A stretch of 64,000 nucleotides of DNA from Haloarcula marina (GCF_024218775.1 NZ_CP100404.1:2232001-2296000), one strand, 5' to 3'. Positions 16,959-30,014 are shown, numbered from the stretch's first letter. Numbers and translations: made by a program. Notes: a model not told the origin generated them from the letters alone.

Positions 16959-17387
16959 ATGACCGTCGTCAGTGTCTCCATGCCGGAGTCGCTACTGGAA
17001 CGCATCGACGAGTTCGCCGAGGAACACGGCTACACCGGCCGCAGCGAGATTATCCGCGAGGCCAGTCGGAACCTACTCGGCGAGTTCGAGGACAAGCGTC
17101 TGGAGGGGCGCGAACTGATGGGCATCGTCACCGTCCTCTTCGACTACGACACCACCGCCGTCGAGGAGAAGATGATGCACCTGCGCCACGAACACGAGGG
17201 ACTGGTCGCCTCGAACTTCCACAGTCACGTCGGCGAACACCGCTGTATGGAACTGTTCGTCTTAGAGGGCGACTTGGCGGAGATTTCGACCTTCGTCGGA
17301 AAGATTCGAGCGACGAAAGACACCCTCAACATCGACTACTCCGTGGTCCCCGTCGACGAGTTCGGGACGCTCACCGACGTCGAATAG
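16959..17387 (+). CDS. nikR: NikR-type nickel-responsive regulator
   Basis: A 142-residue CopG/ribbon-helix-helix regulator. The N-terminal ribbon-helix-helix ([19 protein letters not shown]) binds DNA, and the C-terminal ACT-like domain binds nickel. The four square-planar ligands of E. coli NikR (H76, H87, H89, C95) correspond here to H77, H88, H90 and C96 with identical spacing. Nickel-bound NikR normally represses nickel uptake genes, but none are in the window. The neighbouring divergent operon encodes the VWA/kinase system, which shares the intergenic region and may be a target; that is an inference. Confidence 0.9.
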   Translation: MTVVSVSMPESLLERIDEFAEEHGYTGRSEIIREASRNLLGEFEDKRLEGRELMGIVTVLFDYDTTAVEEKMMHLRHEHEGLVASNFHSHVGEHRCMELFVLEGDLAEISTFVGKIRATKDTLNIDYSVVPVDEFGTLTDVE

Positions 17388-17390
17388 GCC

Positions 17391-18032
17391 TCACTTTTCG
17401 AGGACGCGTTCGACGAGCGCCCCGACCGCGTCGAGTTCGTCCTCGTTGACCCCGTGGCCCATCCCCTCGTAGATGCGTTCGTCGACGTCCGCGTGCAACT
17501 GTTCGAAGACGGCCGTCGTCTCCTTCACTCGCTCCAGCGGGATGTGCGGGTCGACGTCGCTACACCCGACGAACACCGGCGTCCCGTCGAGGTCCCCCTC
17601 GTACTCGCTCCGGTCGATAGACTCGCCGATGAGACCCCCGGAGAGCGCCACCAGTCCGCCGTAGCGGCCGGGGTTGCGCGCGACGTACTCGCTGGCGAGA
17701 CAGGCTCCTTGCGAGAACCCGAGGAGGATGACTTTCGACAGCGGAATCCCGGCGTCGGTCGCCGTCTCGACGGCGTCTTCGACGGCCTGTAGGCCCGACG
17801 TTCGGCCGGGTTCGTTCTGCTCGACCGGCGCGAGGAACGAGTTGGGATACCACGTGTTCCGGGCGGCCTGTGGCGCGAGCAGCGCCACCCCGTCGCGGTG
17901 GACCTCGCGACCCATCTGAACGATGCTCCGGGCCGTCGCCCCGCGGCCGTGGACCAGCACCATCGCCGCTTCCGCCTCCCCGAGGTCGGTCCCCGCTGTC
18001 AGCAGTTGCTGGTCCTGATGCGGACCGCTCAT
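17391..18032 (-). CDS. Phospholipase/carboxylesterase-family hydrolase (MhqD-like)
   Basis: A 213-residue alpha/beta hydrolase. The nucleophile elbow GFSQGA is near residue 109, the acid sits in CSDVDPH near 164, and the histidine in GMGHG near 195, matching the small carboxylesterase family that includes Bacillus MhqD. In Bacillus, MhqD is encoded beside VOC dioxygenases and answers quinone stress. Here a two-domain VOC protein gene lies 130 bases upstream on the same strand, an arrangement that recalls mhqED. The ATG at 18032 is chosen because the upstream extension has no conserved content. The substrate is unknown. Confidence 0.82.
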   Translation of the reverse strand: MSGPHQDQQLLTAGTDLGEAEAAMVLVHGRGATARSIVQMGREVHRDGVALLAPQAARNTWYPNSFLAPVEQNEPGRTSGLQAVEDAVETATDAGIPLSKVILLGFSQGACLASEYVARNPGRYGGLVALSGGLIGESIDRSEYEGDLDGTPVFVGCSDVDPHIPLERVKETTAVFEQLHADVDERIYEGMGHGVNEDELDAVGALVERVLEK

Positions 18033-18162
18033 CGTCCGGCCTCCGGTGTCTCGATGTCTGTCCCCTGCGCTCTGTCGCTGCTGTCTCCGGTCGCCATACA
18101 CGGCATACCCGGTCAATCCTTTTCAGTAGCGCGTGTCAGAAAATGGCACACCAAGTCCGAAC

Positions 18163-18996
18163 TCACGTCCGGAGTCGAAGCGTGATGCCGTCGTCGTCAC
18201 TCACCGAGACGCCGTCGTCGTGCCTTCGCACCTCGTACCCGGCGTCGGCGAGTCGGTCACGGGCGGCGGTACGCGCCTTCTCGTCCGGCAGGCAGAGTTC
18301 GAACCACGCGAGGCCGCGACCGCTCGCGGGCGCGCTCCGGCGGTTCCAGACGTTCACACCGACGTGATGGTGATAGTCGCCAGCGGCGAGGAACAGCGCC
18401 CCCTCGTAGTTCGTCCGAACGTTCATCCCCAGCGCGTCGGCGTAGAAGGCGCGTGCGGCGTCGAGCGACGTGACTTCGAGGTGGACGTGGCCGATATCGG
18501 TCCCCACCGGTGCCGTCGACTCGCCGCCCGCCGCGGCGCGAACGCCCTCCATGTCCATCGGTTCCGTCGCCATCTCGACGCCTCCGTCGGACGTCTCGCT
18601 CCACTCTGCCCGCGGCCGGTCGCGGTACACTTCGACGCCGTTGCCTTCCGGGTCTCGACAGTACAGCGCTTCGCTGACGAGATGGTCCGACGCCCCGGAG
18701 AGTCGCCAGTCGGACTCGATTCGGTCGAGGGCATCGCCCAGCGCACTTCGGTCTGGGACCCGAACGGCCGTGTGGAACAGGCCCGCGGCGTTCCGCGGGC
18801 GCTCCGGTGCCGACGGGTCTTCGCGAAGTTCCAACAGCGGCGTCTCGCCGTCCCCGAGAACTACCGTGTCGGCCGAGCGGTCCTGAACCGTGAGTCCGAC
18901 CACGTCCTCGTAGAACGCGGCGACGGCCGCGCGGTCGTTCACCGTCAGTCCGACCCGGCCCACGCTCGTCTCGGCGGGAAGCCTCTCGCCAGTCAT
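18163..18996 (-). CDS. CatE-like two-domain VOC dioxygenase/glyoxalase protein
   Basis: A 277-residue protein of two vicinal-oxygen-chelate modules (about 8-125 and 160-275). Candidate metal ligands are H in GLFHTAV, E in NGVEVY and H in GHVHLEV, the pattern of Bacillus CatE-type catechol 2,3-dioxygenases. It may open catechol-like rings or detoxify quinone derivatives. It is upstream of the MhqD-like esterase gene on the same strand and divergent from a GH3 gene. The ATG at 18996 gives a start close to the first VOC strand; a longer start at 19038 is possible but unsupported. Confidence 0.83.
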   Translation of the reverse strand: MTGERLPAETSVGRVGLTVNDRAAVAAFYEDVVGLTVQDRSADTVVLGDGETPLLELREDPSAPERPRNAAGLFHTAVRVPDRSALGDALDRIESDWRLSGASDHLVSEALYCRDPEGNGVEVYRDRPRAEWSETSDGGVEMATEPMDMEGVRAAAGGESTAPVGTDIGHVHLEVTSLDAARAFYADALGMNVRTNYEGALFLAAGDYHHHVGVNVWNRRSAPASGRGLAWFELCLPDEKARTAARDRLADAGYEVRRHDDGVSVSDDDGITLRLRT

Positions 18997-19090
18997 ACAG
19001 TCATCTCCCCGCGGAGACACATAGCGGTTATGTCGCAACTTGTCGGGGTCAGAACCTCTTTACCGGGTCCGTTCGACCACGGAGTATCAG

Positions 19091-21178
19091 ATGGCACCGA
19101 CAACGCCCGATATCGACGGGATTCTCGCCGAACTGACCCGCGCGGAGAAGCTATCGCTCGTTCATGGGGCGGTGGACCCCGAGGGCACCGCGACGGGCTA
19201 TCTACCCGGCGTCGAACGGGTCGGCGTCCCCCCGTTCCGGATGGTCGACGGCCCCCTCGGCGTCCGTGCGGAGGGCAAGCGCGCGACGGCCTTTCCCGCC
19301 TCGCTCGCGACTGCGGCGACGTTCGACCCCGGACTCGCACGTGAACAAGCCGCGGCGATGGCCCGCGAAGCCACCGCCCACGGACAGTACTCGCTGTTGG
19401 CCCCCGGTGTCAATATCATCCGCGTGCCTCACTGCGGTCGGAACTTCGAGTACCTCTCGGAAGACCCCGTTCTCGCGGCGGACATCAGCCGCTCGCTCGT
19501 GGAGGGCATCCAGTCCGAGGACGTGGTTGCGACGGTGAAACACTTCGTCGCGAACAATCAGGAGACACACCGCACGACTGTCAGTGCCGACGTGGACGAG
19601 CGAACCCTCCGCGAACTCTATCTCCCGCCGTTCCGCGCCGCCGTGGAGGCGGGCGTCGGGTCGGTGATGACGGCCTACAACCGGGTGAACGGGACGCACA
19701 TGAGCGACCACGAGCGACTCGTCGGCGACGTGCTGAAAGACGAGTGGGGCTTCGGTGGCTACGTCGTCTCCGACTGGTACGGTTTGGAGACTACCGTCGG
19801 CGCGGCCAACGCCGGGTTGGACGTAGAGATGCCCGGCATCCCGGTCGAACCCGACGAGGGGGAGTTCGAGTGGCCCGACGGCATCCCGGACGCGACCCAC
19901 GCGGGCCTGTTCGGCGAACCGCTTGGCGCGGCCATCGACGACGGGTCGGTCCCGCCCGAGCGACTCGACGACATGGCCAGGCGGGTCCTCGGGCAGATGG
20001 CCCGTATCGGCCTGTTCAACGACGCCGAGCGCACCGGGGAACTCGACAGCGAGCGCCACCGCGACGTGGCCGAACGAGTCGCCGCCCGCGGCACGGTCCT
20101 GCTCGACAACGACGGCGTCCTCCCGCTTGCCGACGACGCGGACGTTGCCCTCGTCGGCCCGCACGTCTACGAACCGAAACTCGGTGGCGGCGGGTCCTCC
20201 GAGACGACGCCCATCCACGCTGTCAGTCCCGTCGACGGCTTCGAAGCACGCGCCGACGGGTCCGTGACCGTTGCCCGGGGTGTCGAGGAAATCGAGTCCG
20301 TCTCTCTGTTCGACCTCCTCCCCTTCGTCGAGGGCGGCCGCGAGGATACCGAGTCCCCGGGTCCCGACACCGACCCGTCACTCGACGCGGCCGTCGACGC
20401 GGCCGCCGAGGCGGAGGTGGCCGTCGTCCTCGTCCGCGACGCGACGACCGAGGCCCGGGACCGGGATTCGCTCTCGCTACCGGGGCGACAGGACGAACTC
20501 GTCGAGGCCGTCGCCGCCGCCAACGACCGGACCGTCGTCGTCCTCCGAACGGGTGGCCCCGTCGAGACGCCGTGGCGCGACGACGTGGCCGCCGTCGTCG
20601 AGCAGTGGTATCCCGGACAGGCCGACGGCGACGCGCTGGCGAGCGTCCTCTACGGTGACCGTGACCCCGCCGGTCGCCTCCCCGTCACGTTCGCTCCCGA
20701 AGAGACGTACCCGACCACCGACGAACGGCGGTTCCCCGGCGTCGACGACGTGGCCCGCTACGACGAAGGTGTGTTCGTCGGCTATCGTCACTTCGACTCG
20801 GCCGACGCCGACCCGACCTACTCCTTCGGTCACGGTCATTCGTACGCGGCGTTCGAGTACGGCGACCCGCGAGTCGACGACGGGACAGTCTCCATCCGCG
20901 TCGAGAACGTCGGCGAGCGTCCGGGCCGTGAAGTCGTCCAAGCGTACGTGCGACCCCCCGAAGACGCACCGGTCGACCGTCCGGTCCGCGAACTCGGAGG
21001 ATTCGCGTCGGTGCCGCTTTCACCCGGCGAATCCCGAACTGTCACGCTCACACTCGACGAACTCGCGTTCTCGCGGTACGATTCGGCGTCGGGTTGGACC
21101 GTCGACTCTGGCACGTACACCGTCGAAATCGGTCGGTCCGCCGCCGACATCCGTGGAACGGTCGGCGTCGAGCGCTGA
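19091..21178 (+). CDS. Glycoside hydrolase family 3, cytoplasmic
   Basis: A 695-residue GH3 enzyme, probably a beta-glucosidase. The N-terminal TIM barrel carries the nucleophile region VVSDWYG near residue 226, and KHFVANNQE near 150 carries the K-H substrate-binding pair. The alpha/beta sandwich follows (about 330-540), then a C-terminal fibronectin III-like domain (about 590-690; YSFGHGHSYAAFEY). There is no signal peptide, so it should act on imported oligosaccharides. A larger, secreted GH3 paralogue lies at 40.9-43.7 kb. It has no sugar-transport neighbours; an ABC substrate-binding gene follows 184 bases later. Confidence 0.92.
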   Translation: MAPTTPDIDGILAELTRAEKLSLVHGAVDPEGTATGYLPGVERVGVPPFRMVDGPLGVRAEGKRATAFPASLATAATFDPGLAREQAAAMAREATAHGQYSLLAPGVNIIRVPHCGRNFEYLSEDPVLAADISRSLVEGIQSEDVVATVKHFVANNQETHRTTVSADVDERTLRELYLPPFRAAVEAGVGSVMTAYNRVNGTHMSDHERLVGDVLKDEWGFGGYVVSDWYGLETTVGAANAGLDVEMPGIPVEPDEGEFEWPDGIPDATHAGLFGEPLGAAIDDGSVPPERLDDMARRVLGQMARIGLFNDAERTGELDSERHRDVAERVAARGTVLLDNDGVLPLADDADVALVGPHVYEPKLGGGGSSETTPIHAVSPVDGFEARADGSVTVARGVEEIESVSLFDLLPFVEGGREDTESPGPDTDPSLDAAVDAAAEAEVAVVLVRDATTEARDRDSLSLPGRQDELVEAVAAANDRTVVVLRTGGPVETPWRDDVAAVVEQWYPGQADGDALASVLYGDRDPAGRLPVTFAPEETYPTTDERRFPGVDDVARYDEGVFVGYRHFDSADADPTYSFGHGHSYAAFEYGDPRVDDGTVSIRVENVGERPGREVVQAYVRPPEDAPVDRPVRELGGFASVPLSPGESRTVTLTLDELAFSRYDSASGWTVDSGTYTVEIGRSAADIRGTVGVER

Positions 21179-21362
21179 CCTCGTCACCCAAAACCGGCAT
21201 ATTTCCCCGTCGTCTGTGACGACCGCCGGTGTTCAGAACAGTATCGAAAGGAACGAGAGGCCCAGAGAAGGTCGAATTCCACCGATATCGGTGTCTCAGT
21301 TGTGCGACGATTTTGACGCCGCCTCGCTCCCTAAGGTCCTCAGGACGTTAGTACGGGTACCT

Positions 21363-22370
21363 ATGACCGAACGACCGACACTCTCTCGGCGTGCGTATCT
21401 CGCTGGAACCGGCGCGGCCGCTACATTCGGCCTCACCGGATGCCTCGGTGCGAGCGGTGCCGACTCGCTCTCCGTCGCGTACATGCCAATCTTCCCCGAC
21501 CTCCAGTACTTCGTGATGGAGTCCGAGGGCTATCTGGAGGAAATCGACGCGACGATAGAGGGCAACGAGTTCACGGACGGCCCCGCCATCGTCCAAGCCT
21601 ACGGCGGCGGCGAACTCGACGTGGCGATGTTCGGCATCGTCCCGTCGATGATCGTCATCGACCGAGGGATTCCCGCCAAAGTCACCGCCGCGAACATCAA
21701 AGAGCCGATGGCTATCCTCGCCCACGACGACCTGCAGGCGCTGTGGGAAGAACACGGTTCCGACGCCTTCGCCGTCTGGGAAGAGCAGAAGGGACAGAAG
21801 TTCCGGTTCGGAACCTTCCCGCAGGGGTCCGTGCCCGACGTGCTCCTGCGCTACTGGCTCAGCGAACAGAACGTCGACACCTCGGCGGTCGACATCATCG
21901 AAATCAACGGTGCCAACGCCGTCTGGCAGGCCATCGCCAACGGGGAAGTCGACGGTTCCTCCATCATGGAACCGGTCCCGACTCGCGTCTCACAGGCGGA
22001 CGTCCCCGTCTCCACGTTCCGACTCGCGAGCGAAATCATGCCGGGCCAACCCGCCGCCGTGACGCTCATGAGCGACGAGATTCGCGGCACGGACGTCGCC
22101 GCACAGTTCCTCGAACAGCACGTCCGCGCGACGGAGTTCATCCAGAACAATCCCGAACCGACCGCCGACATCGTCGAGTCCGGTATCGGGATGCCCGCCG
22201 ACCAAGCGCTCTCGGCGTTGCAGGGTCCCCTCTCGACGTTCGTCACCGACCCAAGCGAAATCGAGAACGGCACGCAGATATTCTCGGAGTTCGCCGCCCA
22301 GAACGGACAGATAGAGCAGGCGCTATCGCTCGACGAGATATTCGACTACGGCGTTTACGACAGCCTATAG
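21363..22370 (+). CDS. ABC transporter substrate-binding lipoprotein (SsuA/TauA/NrtA type)
   Basis: A 335-residue solute-binding protein. The N-terminal Tat lipoprotein signal is SRRAYLAGTG followed by a lipobox ending at Cys (GLTGCLG, near residue 26), so the protein is attached to the outer face of the membrane. The mature part shows the NMT1/THI5-like fold used for sulfonates, taurine, nitrate and aliphatic pyrimidine precursors (SVAYMPIFPDLQYFVMESEGY; DVAMFGIVPSMI). It is the first gene of a transporter operon, 25 bases before the permease. A DsrE-family gene beyond the ATPase hints at sulfur compounds. The substrate cannot be read from sequence. Confidence 0.88.
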   Translation: MTERPTLSRRAYLAGTGAAATFGLTGCLGASGADSLSVAYMPIFPDLQYFVMESEGYLEEIDATIEGNEFTDGPAIVQAYGGGELDVAMFGIVPSMIVIDRGIPAKVTAANIKEPMAILAHDDLQALWEEHGSDAFAVWEEQKGQKFRFGTFPQGSVPDVLLRYWLSEQNVDTSAVDIIEINGANAVWQAIANGEVDGSSIMEPVPTRVSQADVPVSTFRLASEIMPGQPAAVTLMSDEIRGTDVAAQFLEQHVRATEFIQNNPEPTADIVESGIGMPADQALSALQGPLSTFVTDPSEIENGTQIFSEFAAQNGQIEQALSLDEIFDYGVYDSL

Positions 22371-22395
22371 ACCCCACACGAACACACCCACAACA

Positions 22396-23202
22396 ATGGC
22401 TATCGACGTTACCGAAGAAGTCGACCGGTCCGACGAGTCACTCGTCGGCGCGGCGGCCGATATCGACGCCCGGGGCGCGGCCCGCGGACTCCTCGGCATC
22501 GCCGCGTTCGTCCTCCTGTGGTGGCTCGCGTCGCTGACGCAGGCGCCCTACGTCCTCCCGTCACCGTTCACTGTGGCGACGACGTTCTACGGCGAAGCCA
22601 CGGGCGGCGGGATGCTCACCGCCCTCGGCAACAGCATTCTCCACTGGGTCCCCGGCGCCGTCGTCGGCACCGGACTGGGAATCGCAGCGGGCATCGCGCT
22701 CGGGTGGAGTCCCCTCGTCGACGACATCTCCTCGCCGGTCGTCCGCGTCCTTCGGCCCGTCCCGCCATTGGCGCTCATCGGCTTCGCTATCGCGTGGTTC
22801 GGCATCAATCACGCCGGGGCCGCGTTCATCATCGCCATCGGGGCGTTCTGGATCAACTTTTACGCGACGTACGGCGGCGTCGAAGGAGTCTCGGAGGACC
22901 TTCTCGACGTGGCCCGGAGCCTCGGCGTGCAAGGCGACTTCGAACTCATCCGCTCCGTCGTAGTTCCCGCGTCGCTCCCCGAGATTACTACCGGCGTCCG
23001 AACCGGTATCGGCCGCTGCTGGATGCTCGTCGTCGCCTCGGAGATTTTCGGCGTTCCCGGTATCGGCCGCCGCATCCTTCGCGCCTCGAACAACTTGCAG
23101 GTCGACGTAGTCATCACCTACATCCTCGTGTTGAGCCTGATGTTCCTGCTCGTAGACGTCGCGTTCCGCGCGTTCCAACGGAGGGCCCTCGCGTGGCGAT
23201 GA
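22396..23202 (+). CDS. ABC transporter permease (SsuC/TauC type)
   Basis: A 268-residue inner membrane subunit with about six transmembrane helices. The EAA loop for contact with the ATPase is recognisable near residues 165-185 (DVARSLGVQGDFELIRSVVVPASLPEI). It forms the channel for the substrate delivered by the lipoprotein encoded upstream. Its stop overlaps the start of the ATPase gene (ATGA), so the two are translationally coupled. Confidence 0.9.
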   Translation: MAIDVTEEVDRSDESLVGAAADIDARGAARGLLGIAAFVLLWWLASLTQAPYVLPSPFTVATTFYGEATGGGMLTALGNSILHWVPGAVVGTGLGIAAGIALGWSPLVDDISSPVVRVLRPVPPLALIGFAIAWFGINHAGAAFIIAIGAFWINFYATYGGVEGVSEDLLDVARSLGVQGDFELIRSVVVPASLPEITTGVRTGIGRCWMLVVASEIFGVPGIGRRILRASNNLQVDVVITYILVLSLMFLLVDVAFRAFQRRALAWR

Positions 23203-23975
23203 ACGACGACGAACCGAACGCCGACACAGCGACGCCGCGCGTCCGTATCCACGGCATCGGCAAGCAGTACGACGGGACCAACGGCCTCGTCCGAGCGCTG
23301 GACGGTGTCTCCTTCGACGTTACCGCCGGGGAGTTCGTCTGTATCGTCGGCCCCTCCGGGTGTGGCAAGACCACCCTATTCCGCATCATCGCCGGACTGG
23401 AGGACCCGACCAGCGGCACCGTGTTCCTCGACGGCGACTCCGTCGACGGACCCGGTCCCGACCTCGGTCTCGTCTTCCAGGAGTACCACCTGTTCCCGTG
23501 GCTCACCGTCGCCGAAAACGTCGGCTTCGGTCTCGAAACGCAGGGCGTCGAGAAGGACGAGCGCACTCGTCGGGTCCAGTCGCTCGTCGACCTCGTCGGC
23601 CTCGGCGGGTTCGAAGACACCTACCCGCGCGACCTCTCGGGCGGCATGAAGCAACGAACGGCCCTCGCCCGCGCGCTCGCTATGGACCCCGGACTCCTCC
23701 TCATGGACGAACCGTTCGGTGCCGTCGACGCACAGACCAAGAAGATGCTCCAAGACGAACTGCTGGACATCTGGACCGAGACGGGCAAGACCATCCTCTT
23801 CGTCACTCACGACGTGGACGAAGCCGTCAAACTCGCCGACCGCGTCGTCGTCATGGGCAAGGAACCGGGTCACGTCCGCGAAATCATCGACGTCGACATC
23901 GAACGCCCCCGGTCGCGGGCCGACGACGACTTCGACACCATCTACCAACGCATTCTGAACCTCATCCAGAACTGA
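23199..23975 (+). CDS. ABC transporter ATP-binding protein (SsuB/TauB type)
   Basis: A 258-residue nucleotide-binding subunit. Walker A is GPSGCGKTT near residue 50, the Q-loop FQEYHLFPW is near 92, the signature LSGGMKQR is near 147 and Walker B LLLMDEPFGAVD is near 165, followed by the switch histidine (FVTHDVDEA). It energises import together with the permease encoded just upstream. The ATG at 23199 is chosen because it overlaps the permease stop and gives the standard family length. Confidence 0.92.
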   Translation: MNDDEPNADTATPRVRIHGIGKQYDGTNGLVRALDGVSFDVTAGEFVCIVGPSGCGKTTLFRIIAGLEDPTSGTVFLDGDSVDGPGPDLGLVFQEYHLFPWLTVAENVGFGLETQGVEKDERTRRVQSLVDLVGLGGFEDTYPRDLSGGMKQRTALARALAMDPGLLLMDEPFGAVDAQTKKMLQDELLDIWTETGKTILFVTHDVDEAVKLADRVVVMGKEPGHVREIIDVDIERPRSRADDDFDTIYQRILNLIQN

Positions 23976-23980
23976 CAGCG

Positions 23981-24340
23981 TTAGGGTCGAATATACGCGT
24001 CTCCCTTCGACTGTCGGCGAGTGAGTTCACCCATCGCTGTCGGTACCACTCGGACACCGTCCACCAGCATCGACGTATCGATGTCCGCCGCGTCGAGCGA
24101 GTTACGGCACACGCACACGTCGACATCCTCAGCAACCAGTGTTTCGACCGTCCCTGCCGTGACAGCCGACGCTAAAACGTGCCCGGCGCCGCCGCCGTTG
24201 CAGACCACGGTGATGTCACTATCGAGTGTCTCGTCGTCGAGTAGATTCGCCACGTTCCTGAACGCTCGTTCTGCGTACTCCCGGCCGCTCTCGGGAACGT
24301 GAAAGACGGTTCCGTACGCGTCGGTGTCGTGGCGCACCAT
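23981..24340 (-). CDS. DsrE/DsrF-like family protein
   Basis: A 119-residue soluble protein of the DsrE-like fold. The fold features are the SDITVVCNGGGAGHVLAS segment near residues 40-57 and DVCVCRNSLDAADI near 74-87, with a cysteine pair C75/C77 where DsrE-type sulfurtransferases carry their active cysteine. It is convergent with the ABC ATPase gene, with five bases between them, so it is not in that operon. A role in sulfur handling is likely only if the cysteines are reactive. Alternatively it is a structural DsrE relative of unknown function. Confidence 0.78.
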   Translation of the reverse strand: MVRHDTDAYGTVFHVPESGREYAERAFRNVANLLDDETLDSDITVVCNGGGAGHVLASAVTAGTVETLVAEDVDVCVCRNSLDAADIDTSMLVDGVRVVPTAMGELTRRQSKGDAYIRP

Positions 24341-24402
24341 ACCTTTCGGTCGATACCGGTGAGTGAAAGCCTTCCCCCAGCGCGGCCGCTCGTCATATAT
24401 GC

Positions 24403-24435
24403 AAAAAGCCCGCGAGAGCGATTACTCTCACGGGC
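24403..24435 (-). terminator. Terminator of the rRNA operon
   Basis: On the minus strand, GCCCGUGAGAG and CUCUCGCGGGC pair over 11 bp (one G-U) around a UAAUCG loop, followed directly by UUUUU. It sits 21 bases after the 5S 3' end. The U-run is typical of archaeal termination; the hairpin may instead protect or help process the 3' end. Confidence 0.75.
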
Positions 24436-24456
24436 CTCGAATGAATAGGTATGAAT

Positions 24457-24578
24457 GGTGGCGGCGAACCAACGTTCCCAGAGGCTCGCGCACTCCAGTA
24501 CTTACTGGAACGCTGGCGGGCTTATCTTCCGTGTTCGGGATGGGTACGGGAGGCAACCCCGCCGCTATGGCCGCCTAA
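24457..24578 (-). rRNA. rrf: 5S ribosomal RNA
   Basis: A 122-base 5S rRNA on the minus strand. It begins TTAGGCGGCC and ends GCCGCCACC, which pair to form helix I, and it contains the conserved CCCGTACCCATCCCGAACACGG-type loop region. It is the last gene of the rRNA operon. The ends are set by comparison with haloarchaeal 5S from memory and could shift by one or two bases. Confidence 0.93.
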
Positions 24579-24580
24579 CG

Positions 24581-24617
24581 CCGAGTCACGGAGTCGAACC
24601 GTGATGCTCCAACTCGG
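24581..24617 (-). other. Mini-tRNA processing element before 5S rRNA
   Basis: On the minus strand, CCGAGT pairs with ACTCGG around a T-arm CACGG-TTCGACT-CCGTG. The element ends two bases before the 5S start at 24578. In Haloferax volcanii a tRNA-like element at this place is recognised by tRNase Z to make the 5S 5' end, and this element looks equivalent. Confidence 0.75.
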
Positions 24618-24632
24618 TCAGTCGATGAATTC

Positions 24633-24668
24633 GTACGTGCGATCCAGTTTGCGCCTGGACTCGTTCAG
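24633..24668 (-). other. 3' arm of the pre-23S processing stem
   Basis: This 36-base segment is complementary to 27649-27684 over a 15-bp and a 14-bp block separated by a 7-base unpaired middle. The two arms bring the ends of 23S rRNA together in the helix cut by the archaeal bulge-helix-bulge splicing endonuclease. Confidence 0.8.
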
Positions 24669-24707
24669 TCGACGAGTAATCGTCGGTGAATCGAGTCACA
24701 GTGCGTA

Positions 24708-27628
<2,921 letters not shown>

Positions 27629-27648
27629 CGTCGTTGTGACTCGTTAAA

Positions 27649-27684
27649 CTGAACGAGTCCAGTGGACGCCTGGATCGCACGTAC
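27649..27684 (-). other. 5' arm of the pre-23S processing stem
   Basis: The partner of 24633-24668 (see there). On the minus strand it reads GTACGTGCGATCCAG, a 7-base middle, then CTGGACTCGTTCAG, and lies about 20 bases before the 23S start. Confidence 0.8.
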
Positions 27685-27868
27685 ACACGGTTTCATACTC
27701 GCCCCCAAGGTGGTAGATGGTAGGCGAATCGACCCTTCCCAGCCGCGGTTTCACCCGGGTTGGTGCATCAGTCGTCGCACCCATACCCGAAGGCATGAGT
27801 GCGAGATACGGACCCGTCGGGAGTTGCACCCGACATCCCCGTGAGGGGATTCCGTCTCGGAGCGGTCT
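27685..27868 (-). other. 16S-23S spacer core, no tRNA-Ala
   Basis: This is where haloarchaeal operons usually carry tRNA-Ala(UGC). No tRNA is present: no TTCGA T-loop lies in a tRNA context and there is no TGC anticodon arm. Instead, on the minus strand, three simple hairpins occur: ATCCCC/GGGGAT, TCGGG-TGCAACT-CCCGA and TCGCACTCAT/ATGGGTGCGA. The second resembles a T-arm with a non-canonical loop and could be a tRNA remnant. Confidence 0.6.
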
Positions 27869-27897
27869 TGTGAGCCCAAGGGCCCATACAGTGGTCA
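27869..27897 (-). other. 3' arm of the pre-16S processing stem
   Basis: This 29-base segment pairs with 29519-29547. GGGCTCACA is matched by TGTGAGCCC, and ACTGTATGGG by CCCATACAGT, with a small internal mismatch. It forms the bulge-helix-bulge-type stem for excision of pre-16S rRNA. Confidence 0.8.
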
Positions 27898-27974
27898 GCG
27901 TACGCTCTGACAGTGCGGGTGGCAAAAGCCACCAGTGTAAGGTGGGTCGAGGCAGAGCCTCGATCCCGGTCTGT

Positions 27975-29445
<1,471 letters not shown>

Positions 29446-29518
29446 GTGCTGACTAAGTCAGCGGCGGAAGTGGTTGCACTCCGTCGGAAGCGTAACCCAT
29501 CGACTCCTACGTCGATGG

Positions 29519-29547
29519 TGACTACTGTATGGGTCCGTGGGCTCACA
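29519..29547 (-). other. 5' arm of the pre-16S processing stem
   Basis: The partner of 27869-27897. It lies about 75 bases before the 16S start in the transcribed leader. Confidence 0.8.
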
Positions 29548-29710
29548 TCAGATTCCATCTTGACGGCGGACCGCAGGGGTGGAATCCTCATACTCTCGAA
29601 GTCCCGCGAGGGACTTCTGCGAGAGACACCTCGCATAGGTCACGAGGCGTCGTGTCGTCCCGGTCCGTTGCGGCCCGGGGCGACCTTCGCATCATATCCG
29701 ATGGGAGGGG

Positions 29711-29720
29711 TATACATAAA
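29711..29720 (-). promoter_or_regulatory. rRNA operon promoter
   Basis: The minus strand reads TTTATGTATA, followed about 25 bases later by TGATGCGAAGG, close to the TGCGAA-type start region seen at haloarchaeal rRNA promoters. The predicted transcript starts near 29690, about 245 bases before 16S. No further repeated promoter copies were seen between here and 30014, though several hairpins occupy the leader (for example a GTCCC/GGGAC stem near 29603-29617). Confidence 0.6.
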
Positions 29721-30014
29721 TGACTCGTCTCGCGGCCGCCCTGTGCAAGCCACACATAGCCCACACGTGACGTGAGTACATCACACAGCAAACCGCAACA
29801 CATCACTGGAACAGACGGACCAAATATACTGTAGTCGATAAGTTGTTTTCCTGTTATTTTGGCAGTCCACTGACTCGGCGCTACGTACTGCTAATAGCTC
29901 TCCAGATGGGGTGCAAGGTAGCCGACGAATCCGGTGTCTCGACGGGCCAGTCAGACTCGGCGCGGGAGAAAGAATCGTCTCTCGGGAACTACACGGCTCG
30001 GTAAGATGCGGTAA

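Noticed and set aside
27685-27868. tRNA-Ala in the 16S-23S spacer
   Set aside because: The T-arm-like hairpin has loop TGCAACT and no matching acceptor or anticodon arm with UGC was found, so no tRNA is called.
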